From Acuticoccus sp051016205 (lineage in GTDB: Bacteria > Pseudomonadota > Alphaproteobacteria > Rhizobiales > Amorphaceae), in assembly GCA_051016205.1 (NCBI GenBank), contig CP136534.1:4030001-4094000 (forward strand): DNA of 64,000 bases, written 5' to 3'. Position numbers and translations under genes: made by a program. Positions 9,410 to 18,405 of the stretch are shown piece after piece. A model generated the notes under the pieces. That model saw nothing but the letters and a program-made list of their open reading frames with translations. It did no database searches and had not been told where the DNA came from. Within the stretch, counting starts at the first letter, position 1, and each line of letters opens with the position of its first letter.

Positions 9410-9436
9410 GGTTGTGCCTCCCGCCTCGCGTAGCGA

Positions 9437-10276
9437 TCACGACCCGATCGCCTTGAATTTCTTGGTTTGCTCTGTGAGCGCCACTTCCGTCGGCAGCCGC
9501 TCCATGGAGGAGGCGCCGTAAAAGCCGTGGCAGTTCTTTGTGTTCTTCAGGACGAAGGTTGCATCGTCCGGCATGGCCACGGGGCCGCCGTGGACGAGGA
9601 CGATGGCATCAGGGTTCACCGCCAAGGCAGCGCCCCCCCAGCGGTCCACCATCGCGGGGCAATCTTCCAGAGAAAGCGCCGTTTGGGCACCGATGGAGCC
9701 GCCTGTGGTGAGCCCCAAATGCACCACGATGATGTCGGCGCCGGCCTTGGCCATGGCTTCGGCATCGGCCTCTGAGAACACGTAAGGGGTGGTCAAAAGG
9801 TCCTTCGCGACGGCCTTTTCGATCATGTCCACCTCAAGGGCGTAGGACATGCCGGTCTCTTCCAGATTGGCGCGGAACGTTCCGTCGATGAGGCCGACGG
9901 TGGGAAAGTTTTGCACCCCGGCAAAACCCACCCGCTTCACCTCATCCAGGAAGGTGTCCATGTTGCGGAACGGGTCGGTGCCGTTGACGCCAGCAAGGAC
10001 GGGGGTCGACTTCACCACAGGCAAGACTTCCGACGCCATTTCCATGACGATGGCGTTGGCGTCGCCATAGGCCAACAGGCCAGCAAGGGAGCCGCGCCCC
10101 GCCATCCTGAACCGGCCGGAATTGTAGATGACGATGAGGTCGATCCCCCCCGCCTCCTCGCACTTGGCAGACAGGCCCGTGCCTGCGCCACCGCCCACGA
10201 TGGGCTCGCCCCGCGCCTTCATGGCGTGAAAGCGGGCAAGGAGTTCGGCGCGGCTTGGTGTGGTCTTGTGGGTCAC
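9437..10276 (-). CDS. TIM-barrel protein, phosphoenolpyruvate hydrolase-like / Tm-1 C-terminal-like
   Basis: A 279-residue soluble protein of the family annotated as phosphoenolpyruvate hydrolase-like, which matches the C-terminal TIM-barrel of plant Tm-1. Family landmarks are IVGGGAGTGLSAKCEEAGG, the IYNSGRFRMAGRGSLAGLL stretch, VLAGVNGTDPFR and HGGPVAMPDDATF. In plants and fungi this barrel is fused behind a UPF0261 ATP-binding domain. Here the UPF0261 domain is encoded two genes upstream and is fused to an ABC ATPase instead. The biochemical reaction is not established, so the hydrolase name is only a family label. Confidence 0.85.
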   Translation of the reverse strand: MTHKTTPSRAELLARFHAMKARGEPIVGGGAGTGLSAKCEEAGGIDLIVIYNSGRFRMAGRGSLAGLLAYGDANAIVMEMASEVLPVVKSTPVLAGVNGTDPFRNMDTFLDEVKRVGFAGVQNFPTVGLIDGTFRANLEETGMSYALEVDMIEKAVAKDLLTTPYVFSEADAEAMAKAGADIIVVHLGLTTGGSIGAQTALSLEDCPAMVDRWGGAALAVNPDAIVLVHGGPVAMPDDATFVLKNTKNCHGFYGASSMERLPTEVALTEQTKKFKAIGS

Positions 10277-10337
10277 GGACGTTCGCTTGATTGAGGGTGT
10301 GTGGTGTTAAGGGTGGTGTTCATGGCGGCGTGTTGCC

Positions 10338-10751
10338 TCAATCGCCCGACGGCAGGGCTGAGGCGTAGACATCCTCGATCACCCCATCGTTGCCGATGAT
10401 GGAGACGGACACGAAGTAGGCTGAGCGCAGGACAATCCCGTCCCAGTGCCATTGGGCGATGATGCTGTCGTAGGGCGCGCCGGTGCGCACGTTCACCTTG
10501 CCCTCCTCGGTGTGGACTTCGAACCCGTTGCAGCGCAACAGCCGCACCGCCTCGTCCATGGACGAGCCCACGGGGACTATGGGTGCGACGAGCTCGCTCA
10601 GCTCCGTCAGGCCTTGGGGGACGGGTGTCATTACGTCCGCAATGGCGGCGTTGAGACGGCCGTCCTCTGCCGTGCAGTCCGCATTTGCTGCCGCTCCCTG
10701 CCAAGGCAGCGCCAAGGCCAAGGCCAAGGCAAAGCACGCGCGCCACCTCAA
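10338..10751 (-). CDS. Small exported protein of unknown function, 137 aa
   Basis: I do not recognise this family. Residues 1-22 are a Sec signal peptide with an Ala-rich core. The mature part has two Cys (in DCTAE and LRCNG), which could form a disulfide, and a C-terminal half that looks like mixed beta strands. The start codon overlaps the end of the LivF-UPF0261 gene by 4 bp, so it belongs to that operon. An exported partner between transport ATPase and TIM-barrel genes could act in the periplasm with the binding protein, which is inference. Confidence 0.7.
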   Translation of the reverse strand: MRWRACFALALALALPWQGAAANADCTAEDGRLNAAIADVMTPVPQGLTELSELVAPIVPVGSSMDEAVRLLRCNGFEVHTEEGKVNVRTGAPYDSIIAQWHWDGIVLRSAYFVSVSIIGNDGVIEDVYASALPSGD

Positions 10752-12937
10752 CCGACCCTCCGCTGACCATTGCCGCGCTCGCCATGAAGCGCACGGAAGG
10801 TCTTGACCACCTCTGCGGTAAAGTCGGGGTCGTTGATGGCCTGGGGCAGGCGAACAAGCTTGCGGTTGGCCGTCTGCCGCACCGTCCCCTCCAAGGCGTC
10901 GAACAGGGCCCGGTCGGTGGCGGGGTCGTGGAAGGGCTGGCCTGGCACATCCAGGAGCGACACGCCGCCTTCGGGGATAAAAAAGCGCACCGGCCCGTCC
11001 ATTAAGTTCAGCCGCTCACCGATCCACCGGCCCATGCGCGTGTTTTCTTCGGCCGTGGTGCGCATCAGCGTGATTTGCGGGTTGTGGTGATAGAGATTGC
11101 GGCCGCGATAGTGTTCGGGCACCGTGTCAGGCGCTGCAAAGTTCACCATGTCGAGGGCTCCGCACGAGCCCACATAAGGGATCTTCTTGCGGATGATGGC
11201 GCCGAAACGGTCGTCCGTCGCGGGGAAGACGCCGCCCATCATCATGTCGCAGATTTCGGTGGTGGTGAGGTCGATCACCGCCTTCACCATGCCTGAATCC
11301 ACGAGGGTTTCCATGGCTTGACCGCCGATGCCCGTGGCGTGGAACACAAGGCAGTCGTAGTCGCTTTTCAGCGCTGCGGAGATCTGCTGGACGGCCGGGG
11401 TGGTGACGCCGAACATCGTCACGCCAAGGGCGGGAAGGCCTGCAGGCGTTGCAGCTTCCTCGCGCTGGCCCTCCACCATGCCGGCAAGGGCGTGGGCGGC
11501 ATTGGCAAGAACGCGCCGGGTGATGGTGTTGAGCCCGCTCACATCCGCCACCGAATGCATGATGGTGATGTCCGCCGCCCCCACGTACTGGCGCACATTG
11601 CCAGAGGCGATGGTGGAGACGAGGAATTTTGGCACCCCCACGGGAAGGGACCGCATGGCAGGCGCCACCATCGCCGTTCCGCCAGAACCGCCGGCCGCGA
11701 TGATGCCGGCAACGCCCGACTGACGCGCCATCCAGCGCTCGAACGCCAGCGTCATGCCGGCAACGGACTCGCCACGGTCGCGGGTGAAGACGCCCGATGC
11801 GCCGCGGGGGTGGAAGGCGGCAATCTGGTGGGCGGGGATTTCCGCGCCCGAGTGCTGGCCTGAGGTCGACAGGTCCGCAAGGCGTACGGGAAGACCGTGG
11901 CCGCGGATGATGTCGCGCATGTAGCGCAGTTCAGGCCCCTTGGTGTCCAAGGTGCCTGCGACGATCACCACCTGCTCGCCAGGGCCTGCAAGGGGGCGCA
12001 GCTCCTCTTCCACCACACCGGCCCTCACCGTGCTTGAGGTGGGGGTGGAGACGGTCCGGGCGGACTGCTCAATCACCCGCACAGGCACAGGCTGTGACCA
12101 GCGCGTCGGAATGACGGGGTTGGAGATGTAGATCTTCAGCGGCCCGTCGGGGCGGGCCGTGTCGGCCGTCTCCTCAGGGGTTTCCACATCGGGCGTTTCG
12201 TCATGGGCATGGCGACCGACGCCAAGAAGGCGCTGTTGCAGGTCGCGGTCGGCGGAGAGCTGGCCCGAGTCCAGCACCCTGTCGATGCGCCCGTTGACCA
12301 TGATGGCAACGCTGGGGGCCACCTCCGTCGCAACACCGATATTCTGTTCGATGACGAGGACGTGGATGCCGCCCGCCTCGCCAAGGCGCATCAGCATCTC
12401 TTCCACCTGCGCCACGATGACGGGGGCAAGCCCTTCCGTCGGCTCATCCATAACGAGGAGTTTTGGGTTGAGGAGAAGCGCGCGGGAAATGGCCAGCATC
12501 TGCTGCTCACCCCCGGAAAGCTGGCCGCCGCCATTGCCCTTGCGCTCGGCAAGGCGGGGGAAGGTGGCGTAGACGCGCTCCACCGACCAGGGACCGCTGT
12601 GGCCGGCACTGACCATGTTGAGGTGCTCGTCCACTGTGAGCGAGCGCCAAAGCCGCCGCCCCTGGGGCACGTAACCCACCCCCATACGGGCAATCTCGGT
12701 GGAGCTACGGCCCAGGATCTCTTGACCGTCGAGGCGGATGGAACCTGTGGCAGGCACCATCCCCATGACGGCTTTGCACAAGGTGGTCTTGCCCATCCCG
12801 TTGCGGCCCACGACGGACATGACGCCCGACGGCAACGTGAGGTCCACCCCCTGCAGCGCATGGGAGGCGCCGTAGAAGACGTTAAGGCCGCGGACTTCCA
12901 AAACCGGCTGGCCCGGGATGCGATCAGTGGTGGGCAA
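10748..12937 (-). CDS. Fusion: LivF-type ABC ATPase with Tm-1-like (UPF0261) domain
   Basis: A 729-residue two-part protein. Residues 1-245 are a LivF-type ABC ATPase with Walker A GRNGMGKTT, signature LSGGEQQ and Walker B LLVMDEPTEGL. A linker rich in Glu, Thr and Pro (about 246-320) leads to a UPF0261/Tm-1-like ATP-binding domain (about 320-720). That domain is identified by VAGTLDTKGPELRYMRD, AAGGSGGTAMVAPAMRSLP, VADVSGLNTITRRVLANAAH and VFHATGIGGQAMETLVDSGM. The frame is continuous with no sign of a frameshift. The fusion ties an importer motor to a domain of unknown function that normally pairs with the TIM-barrel protein encoded nearby. It overlaps the LivG gene by 14 bp. Confidence 0.9.
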   Translation of the reverse strand: MPTTDRIPGQPVLEVRGLNVFYGASHALQGVDLTLPSGVMSVVGRNGMGKTTLCKAVMGMVPATGSIRLDGQEILGRSSTEIARMGVGYVPQGRRLWRSLTVDEHLNMVSAGHSGPWSVERVYATFPRLAERKGNGGGQLSGGEQQMLAISRALLLNPKLLVMDEPTEGLAPVIVAQVEEMLMRLGEAGGIHVLVIEQNIGVATEVAPSVAIMVNGRIDRVLDSGQLSADRDLQQRLLGVGRHAHDETPDVETPEETADTARPDGPLKIYISNPVIPTRWSQPVPVRVIEQSARTVSTPTSSTVRAGVVEEELRPLAGPGEQVVIVAGTLDTKGPELRYMRDIIRGHGLPVRLADLSTSGQHSGAEIPAHQIAAFHPRGASGVFTRDRGESVAGMTLAFERWMARQSGVAGIIAAGGSGGTAMVAPAMRSLPVGVPKFLVSTIASGNVRQYVGAADITIMHSVADVSGLNTITRRVLANAAHALAGMVEGQREEAATPAGLPALGVTMFGVTTPAVQQISAALKSDYDCLVFHATGIGGQAMETLVDSGMVKAVIDLTTTEICDMMMGGVFPATDDRFGAIIRKKIPYVGSCGALDMVNFAAPDTVPEHYRGRNLYHHNPQITLMRTTAEENTRMGRWIGERLNLMDGPVRFFIPEGGVSLLDVPGQPFHDPATDRALFDALEGTVRQTANRKLVRLPQAINDPDFTAEVVKTFRALHGERGNGQRRVG

Positions 12938-13715
12938 GACCGCCTCCCAGGTAAAGTTCCTGAACCTCTGGGTCTTCTTCGATCTCCTGGGGCGAGCCTT
13001 CTTTGAAGATGCGCCCGTTGTGCATCATCGTCACGCTTTCAGCGACCCGCAGCGCCACGTCCATGTCATGCTCGATGATCATGTAGCCGATGTGGTCGGG
13101 AAGGTTCGTGAGGATCTCGATCAGTTCGCGCCGCTCGGTGGGCGACAGGCCTGCGGCGGGCTCGTCGAACAGGACAAACCGCGGCGCCCCTGCAAGCGCC
13201 AGAGCGATCTCAAGCTGGCGCTGCTGGCCGTAGGACAAGGACGAGACCAGCGTATCGCGAGCCGGCGTCAGGTGCACGGCCTCCACAAGGTCGCGGGCAG
13301 ACCCCATCAAGGCATCGTTGCGACGCGGGCGGATGAAGGAAAAGCGCCCTCGGCTCACCCCGCGGCAGGCCAGGTAGACGTTGTCGAGCACCGTCAGCCC
13401 GGTGAAGAGGAGCGAAATCTGGTAGGTGCGGCGCAGCCCCCGTCTGATGCGCTCATAGGGCGGAAAGTCCGTCACATCCTCGCCGAACAGGCGGATGGTG
13501 CCTGAGGAGGGCGGAAAATCCCCGGTGATGCAGTTGAAAAGCGTCGTCTTGCCGGCGCCGTTGGAGCCGAGCACTGCCCGCCTCTCACCAGGCTGGACGG
13601 TCATGGAAATGTCGGTGAGCGCCGCCAAAGCGCCGAACAGGCGGGAGACGCCGCGCAACTCTAGCGCATTGGCGGTGCCTGTGGCGGAAAGGCGTGCAGC
13701 AACGGTCTCAGCCAT
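12924..13715 (-). CDS. ABC transporter ATP-binding protein, LivG type
   Basis: A 263-residue ATPase of a branched-chain amino acid-type importer. It has Walker A GSNGAGKTT, the Q-loop region RTYQISLLF, a variant signature LSYGQQRQLEIA, Walker B FVLFDEPAAGL and the switch His in IIEHDMDV. I chose the ATG at 13715 because it overlaps the LivM stop as TGATG and is preceded by GGAGAGG. A longer frame to 13772 has no such support. It works with LivH, LivM and the LivF fusion at the inner membrane. Confidence 0.9.
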   Translation of the reverse strand: MAETVAARLSATGTANALELRGVSRLFGALAALTDISMTVQPGERRAVLGSNGAGKTTLFNCITGDFPPSSGTIRLFGEDVTDFPPYERIRRGLRRTYQISLLFTGLTVLDNVYLACRGVSRGRFSFIRPRRNDALMGSARDLVEAVHLTPARDTLVSSLSYGQQRQLEIALALAGAPRFVLFDEPAAGLSPTERRELIEILTNLPDHIGYMIIEHDMDVALRVAESVTMMHNGRIFKEGSPQEIEEDPEVQELYLGGGLAHH

Positions 13716-14773
13716 CAGCGCCTCTCCCCTGTGACGGGGTCGCGCCTTGCCCTTTCGCGAAACCGCTTCCAAAGGCCGAGGAGACCGTCGGAGGAGAAGA
13801 ACACCACGGCAAGGAAGCCTATGCCGATCAGAAGCTGGAAACGCTCGCCCCCAAGCCCCAGCGCCACCAGCACATCAAGCGCAAAGGTGCGAAGGACGAC
13901 GTAGAGGATGGCGCCAAGGAAGGGGCCGATGGGGTGGGCGATCCCCCCCACGACGGCGATGATCAAAATGTCGATGGCAGGGCCGACGCCGATGGTGCCC
14001 GGAGACACCTGCCCGTTCAGCCACACCAGAAGAACGCCGGCAGTCCCCGCAATGAGGCTGGCAAAGGCGTAGGCGGCAATCCTGTGGGCGGTGACGTTGA
14101 AACCGAGCGCATGCATGCGCCGCGCGTTGTCCCTCACGCCCTGTAGCGCAAGGCCGAAGGGCGAGCGCGCCACATAGACCACCGCCCAGTAGGACAGGAC
14201 CGCGCAGAACAGTGTGACGTAGTAAAACGGTATGGGGTCGCGCCAGACGACGCCCCAGAACTCGGGCGCCCTAACCTGGTTGAGGCCCGAGAACCCGTTG
14301 AACAGCGTATAGTTCTGCCGCACCAGGTAGAACATGGCAGCCGCAATCGCGAGGGTGATCATGATCGTGTAGATCCCCTCCGTGCGCACTGCCAACGCGC
14401 CTGAAAGGGTGCCGAAAATCACCGCGACGAGGATGGCAAGGGGCGCTGCCACCCACCAGGGCCAGCCAAGGCTGATGGCGTCGATGGCGCTGGTGCCGAA
14501 GATGGCCGTCATGTAGGCGGCAACGCCCGCAACGGTCATCTGTACAAGGCTCACCATGTTGCCGTAGCCGGCGAGGAACATGAGCGAGAGCGCCACCATC
14601 CCCAGAATGAACGCCCAGGAAAGGATCTGCGAGAGGACGAAATCCCCCGCAATCAGAGGCATGATGAGGAGGATCAGCCCCACGGCCCAATAGACGAGGG
14701 GAATGCGGGAGACATCCCACCAAGGGGTCTCGAGCGTTGCGCCGGATGTGGCCTCAGGATCAAGGACGGCCAT
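13715..14773 (-). CDS. Branched-chain amino acid-type ABC permease, LivM type
   Basis: A 352-residue multi-spanning inner membrane protein with about ten hydrophobic segments. It carries the LivM hallmarks GYGNMVSLVQMTVAGVAAY near residue 70 and AVVGGIAHPIGPFLGAILY near residue 280, where the first takes the place of the usual gain-of-substrate loop. It starts 2 bases after the LivH stop and overlaps the LivG start. The N-terminal 25 residues are soluble and polar. Confidence 0.9.
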   Translation of the reverse strand: MAVLDPEATSGATLETPWWDVSRIPLVYWAVGLILLIMPLIAGDFVLSQILSWAFILGMVALSLMFLAGYGNMVSLVQMTVAGVAAYMTAIFGTSAIDAISLGWPWWVAAPLAILVAVIFGTLSGALAVRTEGIYTIMITLAIAAAMFYLVRQNYTLFNGFSGLNQVRAPEFWGVVWRDPIPFYYVTLFCAVLSYWAVVYVARSPFGLALQGVRDNARRMHALGFNVTAHRIAAYAFASLIAGTAGVLLVWLNGQVSPGTIGVGPAIDILIIAVVGGIAHPIGPFLGAILYVVLRTFALDVLVALGLGGERFQLLIGIGFLAVVFFSSDGLLGLWKRFRERARRDPVTGERR

Positions 14774-14775
14774 GG

Positions 14776-15792
14776 TCAGCGCCTCATGGCAATGAGGCCC
14801 TGCGGGCGAAAGGCAAGCACAACGACCATGATGAGGAAGGTCAGGACCACCGCATAGGTGGGCGCGTAGACCGAGCCGAACTGTTCGGCAAGCCCGATCA
14901 GAAGCGCCCCCAGGGCAGCGCCGGGGATGGACCCCATACCACCCACGATCACCACCACCAAGGAGGCAAGGAGAAAGCGAATGTCCTCCCCAGGCGCGAC
15001 GGACTGGAAGGTGCCGCCGATGACGCCGGCAACGCCGGCAAGACCCGCCCCGAAGGCAAACACAAGCACGAACACGCGCTGGATGCGCACGCCTGTGGCC
15101 GACAGCATGTCGCGATCGTCAACCCCTGCGCGCACGAGCATCCCGATCCGTGTGCGGTTCAGCGCCAGCCACATACCAATGCCGATGGCAATGGCCGCCA
15201 GGAGGATGACGAGCCGCACGATGGGATAGGTGAGGTACAGATATTCGCCCGTGCGCCGGCTCACCCCGGTGACCAAAGGAAGCTCCACGGGGCCTGAGAG
15301 CCATTGAGGGGTCAGGATCTGATAGAAGTCGCCGCCCCAGATCCACAGCATGATGTCGGCAAGGACGATGGCGATCCCGATGGTGACGAGGGTCTGCTTG
15401 AGGTCCTGCCCTTCCATCCTGCGGAAGACGACGATCTGCAGGAGGACGCCGAGTGCGCCCACAACGATGAAAGCCACAATGAAGGAGAGGAGCCACCAGC
15501 CCGTGGCGTCTGCCACCTCGTAGCCAATGTAGCCGCCAAGCATGTAGAGCGAGCCGTGGGCAAGGTTGACGTTACGCATCAACCCGAAAATCAGCGTAAA
15601 GCCCGACGCCACAAGGAAATAGAGCGCGCCGAGGGTGATGCCGTTGAACAGCGCGTTCAAGAAGATCTTCTTGCGGCCGATCACATCCACCAGGCCTTCC
15701 GGCCATGGCGCGAAAATCAACCAGATCAGCACGGCCGCCGCCAGGACAATGACACCTGTCCAGATGGGCCGGCGCTCCGCGAACGCGATCAT
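14776..15792 (-). CDS. Branched-chain amino acid-type ABC permease, LivH type
   Basis: A 338-residue permease with about eight hydrophobic segments. The family signature GITLGALYFLVASGFTLIFG is followed by NLAHGSLYMLGGYIGY, and a second conserved stretch VVVIVGGMGSIPGAALGALL occurs near the end. The ATG at 15792 is preceded by AGGGAG at somewhat long spacing. An ATG at 15822 is possible but would add a polar extension before the first membrane helix. This is the first gene of the importer operon and follows the AraC-type regulator gene by 134 bp on the same strand. Confidence 0.9.
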   Translation of the reverse strand: MIAFAERRPIWTGVIVLAAAVLIWLIFAPWPEGLVDVIGRKKIFLNALFNGITLGALYFLVASGFTLIFGLMRNVNLAHGSLYMLGGYIGYEVADATGWWLLSFIVAFIVVGALGVLLQIVVFRRMEGQDLKQTLVTIGIAIVLADIMLWIWGGDFYQILTPQWLSGPVELPLVTGVSRRTGEYLYLTYPIVRLVILLAAIAIGIGMWLALNRTRIGMLVRAGVDDRDMLSATGVRIQRVFVLVFAFGAGLAGVAGVIGGTFQSVAPGEDIRFLLASLVVVIVGGMGSIPGAALGALLIGLAEQFGSVYAPTYAVVLTFLIMVVVLAFRPQGLIAMRR

Positions 15793-15926
15793 CCGTGCTT
15801 CATTCTCCCTTCGCGGGGCCAAGGGGGCCCGTTCCGCCCACGATAGTCACCGCAAGGCCTGCCAGCATACCCCCGCGTCTGGTCTTTTTGACCCTTCACC
15901 CAACAGCGCGCCCCAGCGCCAGGACC

Positions 15927-16748
15927 TCAAGCGGCCATCAGCGAGACTTTGCGAAAGTCCGTCGGCGACAGCCCCGCCTGATTGCAGAAAAACCGCGTGA
16001 AGCTCGCCTGGGAGGCAAAGCCGAGATCCAGCCCTATGGAGGTGATGGGATCGCCCGTTGTGGTGAGGCGCCCGATCGCCCTCTCCACCCGCAAAGTGTT
16101 GAGGTACATGTTCGGGGTAAGGCCCACATTCTCCCGGAACAGCTTGTAAAAGTGTGGCCGAGACAGGCCTGATTCCCGCGCAATGGTGTCGAGCGCACAC
16201 ACATCCGCCACACGGTCGTTCATCAGGCGGATGGCGTTGCGGATGCGAAAGTCCCGCAACGTGGGCCAGTTGCCATGCCCATCGGGTAAGCGATGGTTGG
16301 ACTGCTCGAACGAGGCCATGGTGAGATCGTAAAGGTCGCGGCCGACGGTGGGGGCGGTCCCCTCGCCCATCATGGTCTCGGCGATCTTTTCCACCAGCGG
16401 GCCGACAACGCTGTCCAGCACGATGACCTCGCGCCCGAAGCGCATGCCGTGCCCCACGGTGCGCGACATCTCAACGAACCACATGGGCTTGATGTAAAGG
16501 GTCAGGAAAAGGGCCGGGTCGTCCGTTGCGCCCGGCTGAAAATGGTGCGGCTGCCAAGGGCTGACCGCAGCCCCAAGGCTTGAGGTGAGCGCGCGGGCGC
16601 GCCCGTCAACCTTGATGGAGGCGGGCGTGCCGTCCACCAGGAACACGAGATGTCCTTCCCTGTGCGCGTGGGGCGCAAGGGGTTTGTCCAAACGATAAAG
16701 GGAAGCCCGACCGAACCTCCCATGGACCACGGCAAGCGCCGTCCCCAT
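15927..16748 (-). CDS. AraC-family transcriptional regulator
   Basis: A 273-residue regulator with an N-terminal cupin-like sensor (PLAPHAHREGHLVFLVDG) and a C-terminal double helix-turn-helix AraC/XylS domain (ARESGLSRPHFYKLFRENVG, then GFASQASFTRFFCNQAGLSPTDFRK). The start at 16748 was chosen because GGGAGG lies at ideal spacing before the ATG; the open frame extends a further 26 codons without a ribosome site. Its position immediately upstream of the LivHMGF-like genes on the same strand suggests that it controls that operon in response to the imported compound. Both the effector and the target are inference. Confidence 0.9.
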   Translation of the reverse strand: MGTALAVVHGRFGRASLYRLDKPLAPHAHREGHLVFLVDGTPASIKVDGRARALTSSLGAAVSPWQPHHFQPGATDDPALFLTLYIKPMWFVEMSRTVGHGMRFGREVIVLDSVVGPLVEKIAETMMGEGTAPTVGRDLYDLTMASFEQSNHRLPDGHGNWPTLRDFRIRNAIRLMNDRVADVCALDTIARESGLSRPHFYKLFRENVGLTPNMYLNTLRVERAIGRLTTTGDPITSIGLDLGFASQASFTRFFCNQAGLSPTDFRKVSLMAA

Positions 16749-16843
16749 GGCAATCCTCCCAAACGACGGCCATGATTGCTGTCTTGTTTTGTTCAGGATT
16801 AGGACACCTTGAAGCGGCCATGTCAAAGGCCGCTCCGTCGCGG

Positions 16844-18328
16844 CTAGCCGGGGCGTTGGGTCACAGTGCGGCTGACGGCATCGCGCCAGCCTGCCACAAG
16901 GCCCTCGCGCTCAGCCTCCTCCATGGTCGGCTCGAACCGCGTGTCCCGCGCCCAGGAGGCAGCAAATTCGCCCGGCCCCGGCCAAACACCGGCCTTATAG
17001 CCGGCAAGCCAGGCAGCCCCCAGCGCCGTGGTTTCGGCAATGACGGGGCGGTCCACGGGGGCGGCCAAAATGTCGGCAAGGCGCTGCATGGTCCAATCGG
17101 AGGCGACCATGCCGCCGTCGACGCGCAGCACAGTCTCACCGCTCGCCCCCCAGTCCTTGTGCATGGCCTCCACAAGGTCCAGCGTCTGGAAGGCAACGCT
17201 TTCAAGGGTCGCCTTGGCGATCTCCTCGGGCCCCGTGCTGCGGGTGATGCCGAAGAGTGCGCCCCTTGCATCAGCATCCCAGTGAGGCGCGCCAAGACCC
17301 ACGAAGGCAGGCACAAGGTAGACGTCCTGGTTTGGGTCGGCCTTGGCGGCAAGGTCGCCCGATTGCGCAGCGTCCGACAAAATGCCGAGCCCATCGCGCA
17401 GCCACTGAACCGCGGCCCCTGCCACGAAGATCGCCCCCTCCAGGGCGTAAACCGTTTCCCCATCGAACCGGTAAGCGATGGTGGTCAACAGGCGGTTCTT
17501 GGACTGGACACGCTCTGTCCCGGTGTTGATGAGCGCAAAGCAGCCTGTGCCGTAGGTGGATTTCACCATGCCAGGCTCGAAGCACGCATTGCCGATGACA
17601 GCCGCCTGTTGGTCACCCGCAACGCCCAGAATGGGGATCGAAGCGCCGAACAGGGAGGGATCGGTGGTGCCGAAATCGTCCGCATTGTCCTTCACGTCCG
17701 CCAGCATGGCTCGCGGCACGGACAGCATTTTCAGAAGGTCCTCGTCCCACGTCTGGCTGTCGATGTTGAACAGGAGCGTGCGGGATGCGTTGGTGACGTC
17801 AGTGGCAAAGGTGCCCGACAGGCGGGCGATCAGGTAGCTGTCGATGGTGCCGAACACCACCTCGCCCGCTTCGGCGCGCGCGCGCAATCCCTCCACCGTA
17901 TCGAGCAGCCAGGCCACCTTGGTGCCGGAAAAGTAAGGGTCCAGGAGAAGGCCTGTCTTCTCTGTCACCATCGGCTCAAGGCCCTCGGCCTTTAGAGCCT
18001 CGCAGCGGCTTGCGGTACGCCTGTCCTGCCAGACGATGGCCTTGTGGACGGGACGAAGGGTTTTTCGCTCCCAAAGGGCCACCGTCTCACGCTGGTTGGT
18101 GATGCCGATGGCGGCAATGTCCTTGCCCTCAAGCCCTGCCTCTTGAAGGGCTGTGCGCACGGTGGAAACGGTGGTGGACCAGATCTCTTCAAGATCGTGC
18201 TCCACCCAGCCAGAGCGCGGAAAATGCTGGGTGAACTCCTCCTGGCCGACGCCGATGATCTTTCGCTCGGCGTCAAAAACAATGGCGCGGGTGGAGGTGG
18301 TGCCCTGGTCGATGGCAAGGATTGGCAT
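16844..18328 (-). CDS. glpK: Glycerol kinase
   Basis: A 494-residue FGGY-family kinase, the usual length for GlpK, which phosphorylates glycerol to glycerol-3-phosphate. Landmarks are the opening DQGTTSTRAIVFD, GITNQRETVALWERKT, VKSTYGTGCFALINTG, GAPHWDADARGALFGITR and VDGGMVASDWTMQ. No glycerol facilitator or glpD gene is in the window. It lies between a cytochrome c gene and the AraC regulator with gaps of 77 and 95 bp, so co-transcription with either is possible but not shown. Confidence 0.95.
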   Translation of the reverse strand: MPILAIDQGTTSTRAIVFDAERKIIGVGQEEFTQHFPRSGWVEHDLEEIWSTTVSTVRTALQEAGLEGKDIAAIGITNQRETVALWERKTLRPVHKAIVWQDRRTASRCEALKAEGLEPMVTEKTGLLLDPYFSGTKVAWLLDTVEGLRARAEAGEVVFGTIDSYLIARLSGTFATDVTNASRTLLFNIDSQTWDEDLLKMLSVPRAMLADVKDNADDFGTTDPSLFGASIPILGVAGDQQAAVIGNACFEPGMVKSTYGTGCFALINTGTERVQSKNRLLTTIAYRFDGETVYALEGAIFVAGAAVQWLRDGLGILSDAAQSGDLAAKADPNQDVYLVPAFVGLGAPHWDADARGALFGITRSTGPEEIAKATLESVAFQTLDLVEAMHKDWGASGETVLRVDGGMVASDWTMQRLADILAAPVDRPVIAETTALGAAWLAGYKAGVWPGPGEFAASWARDTRFEPTMEEAEREGLVAGWRDAVSRTVTQRPG

Positions 18329-18405
18329 GGGGTCCGTCTTCGTGAGCGCCGCACAAGGCGCGGCAGGGTTGAGCCCTCAAGCTCGCCACGAGGGACCCGT
18401 CCCCG

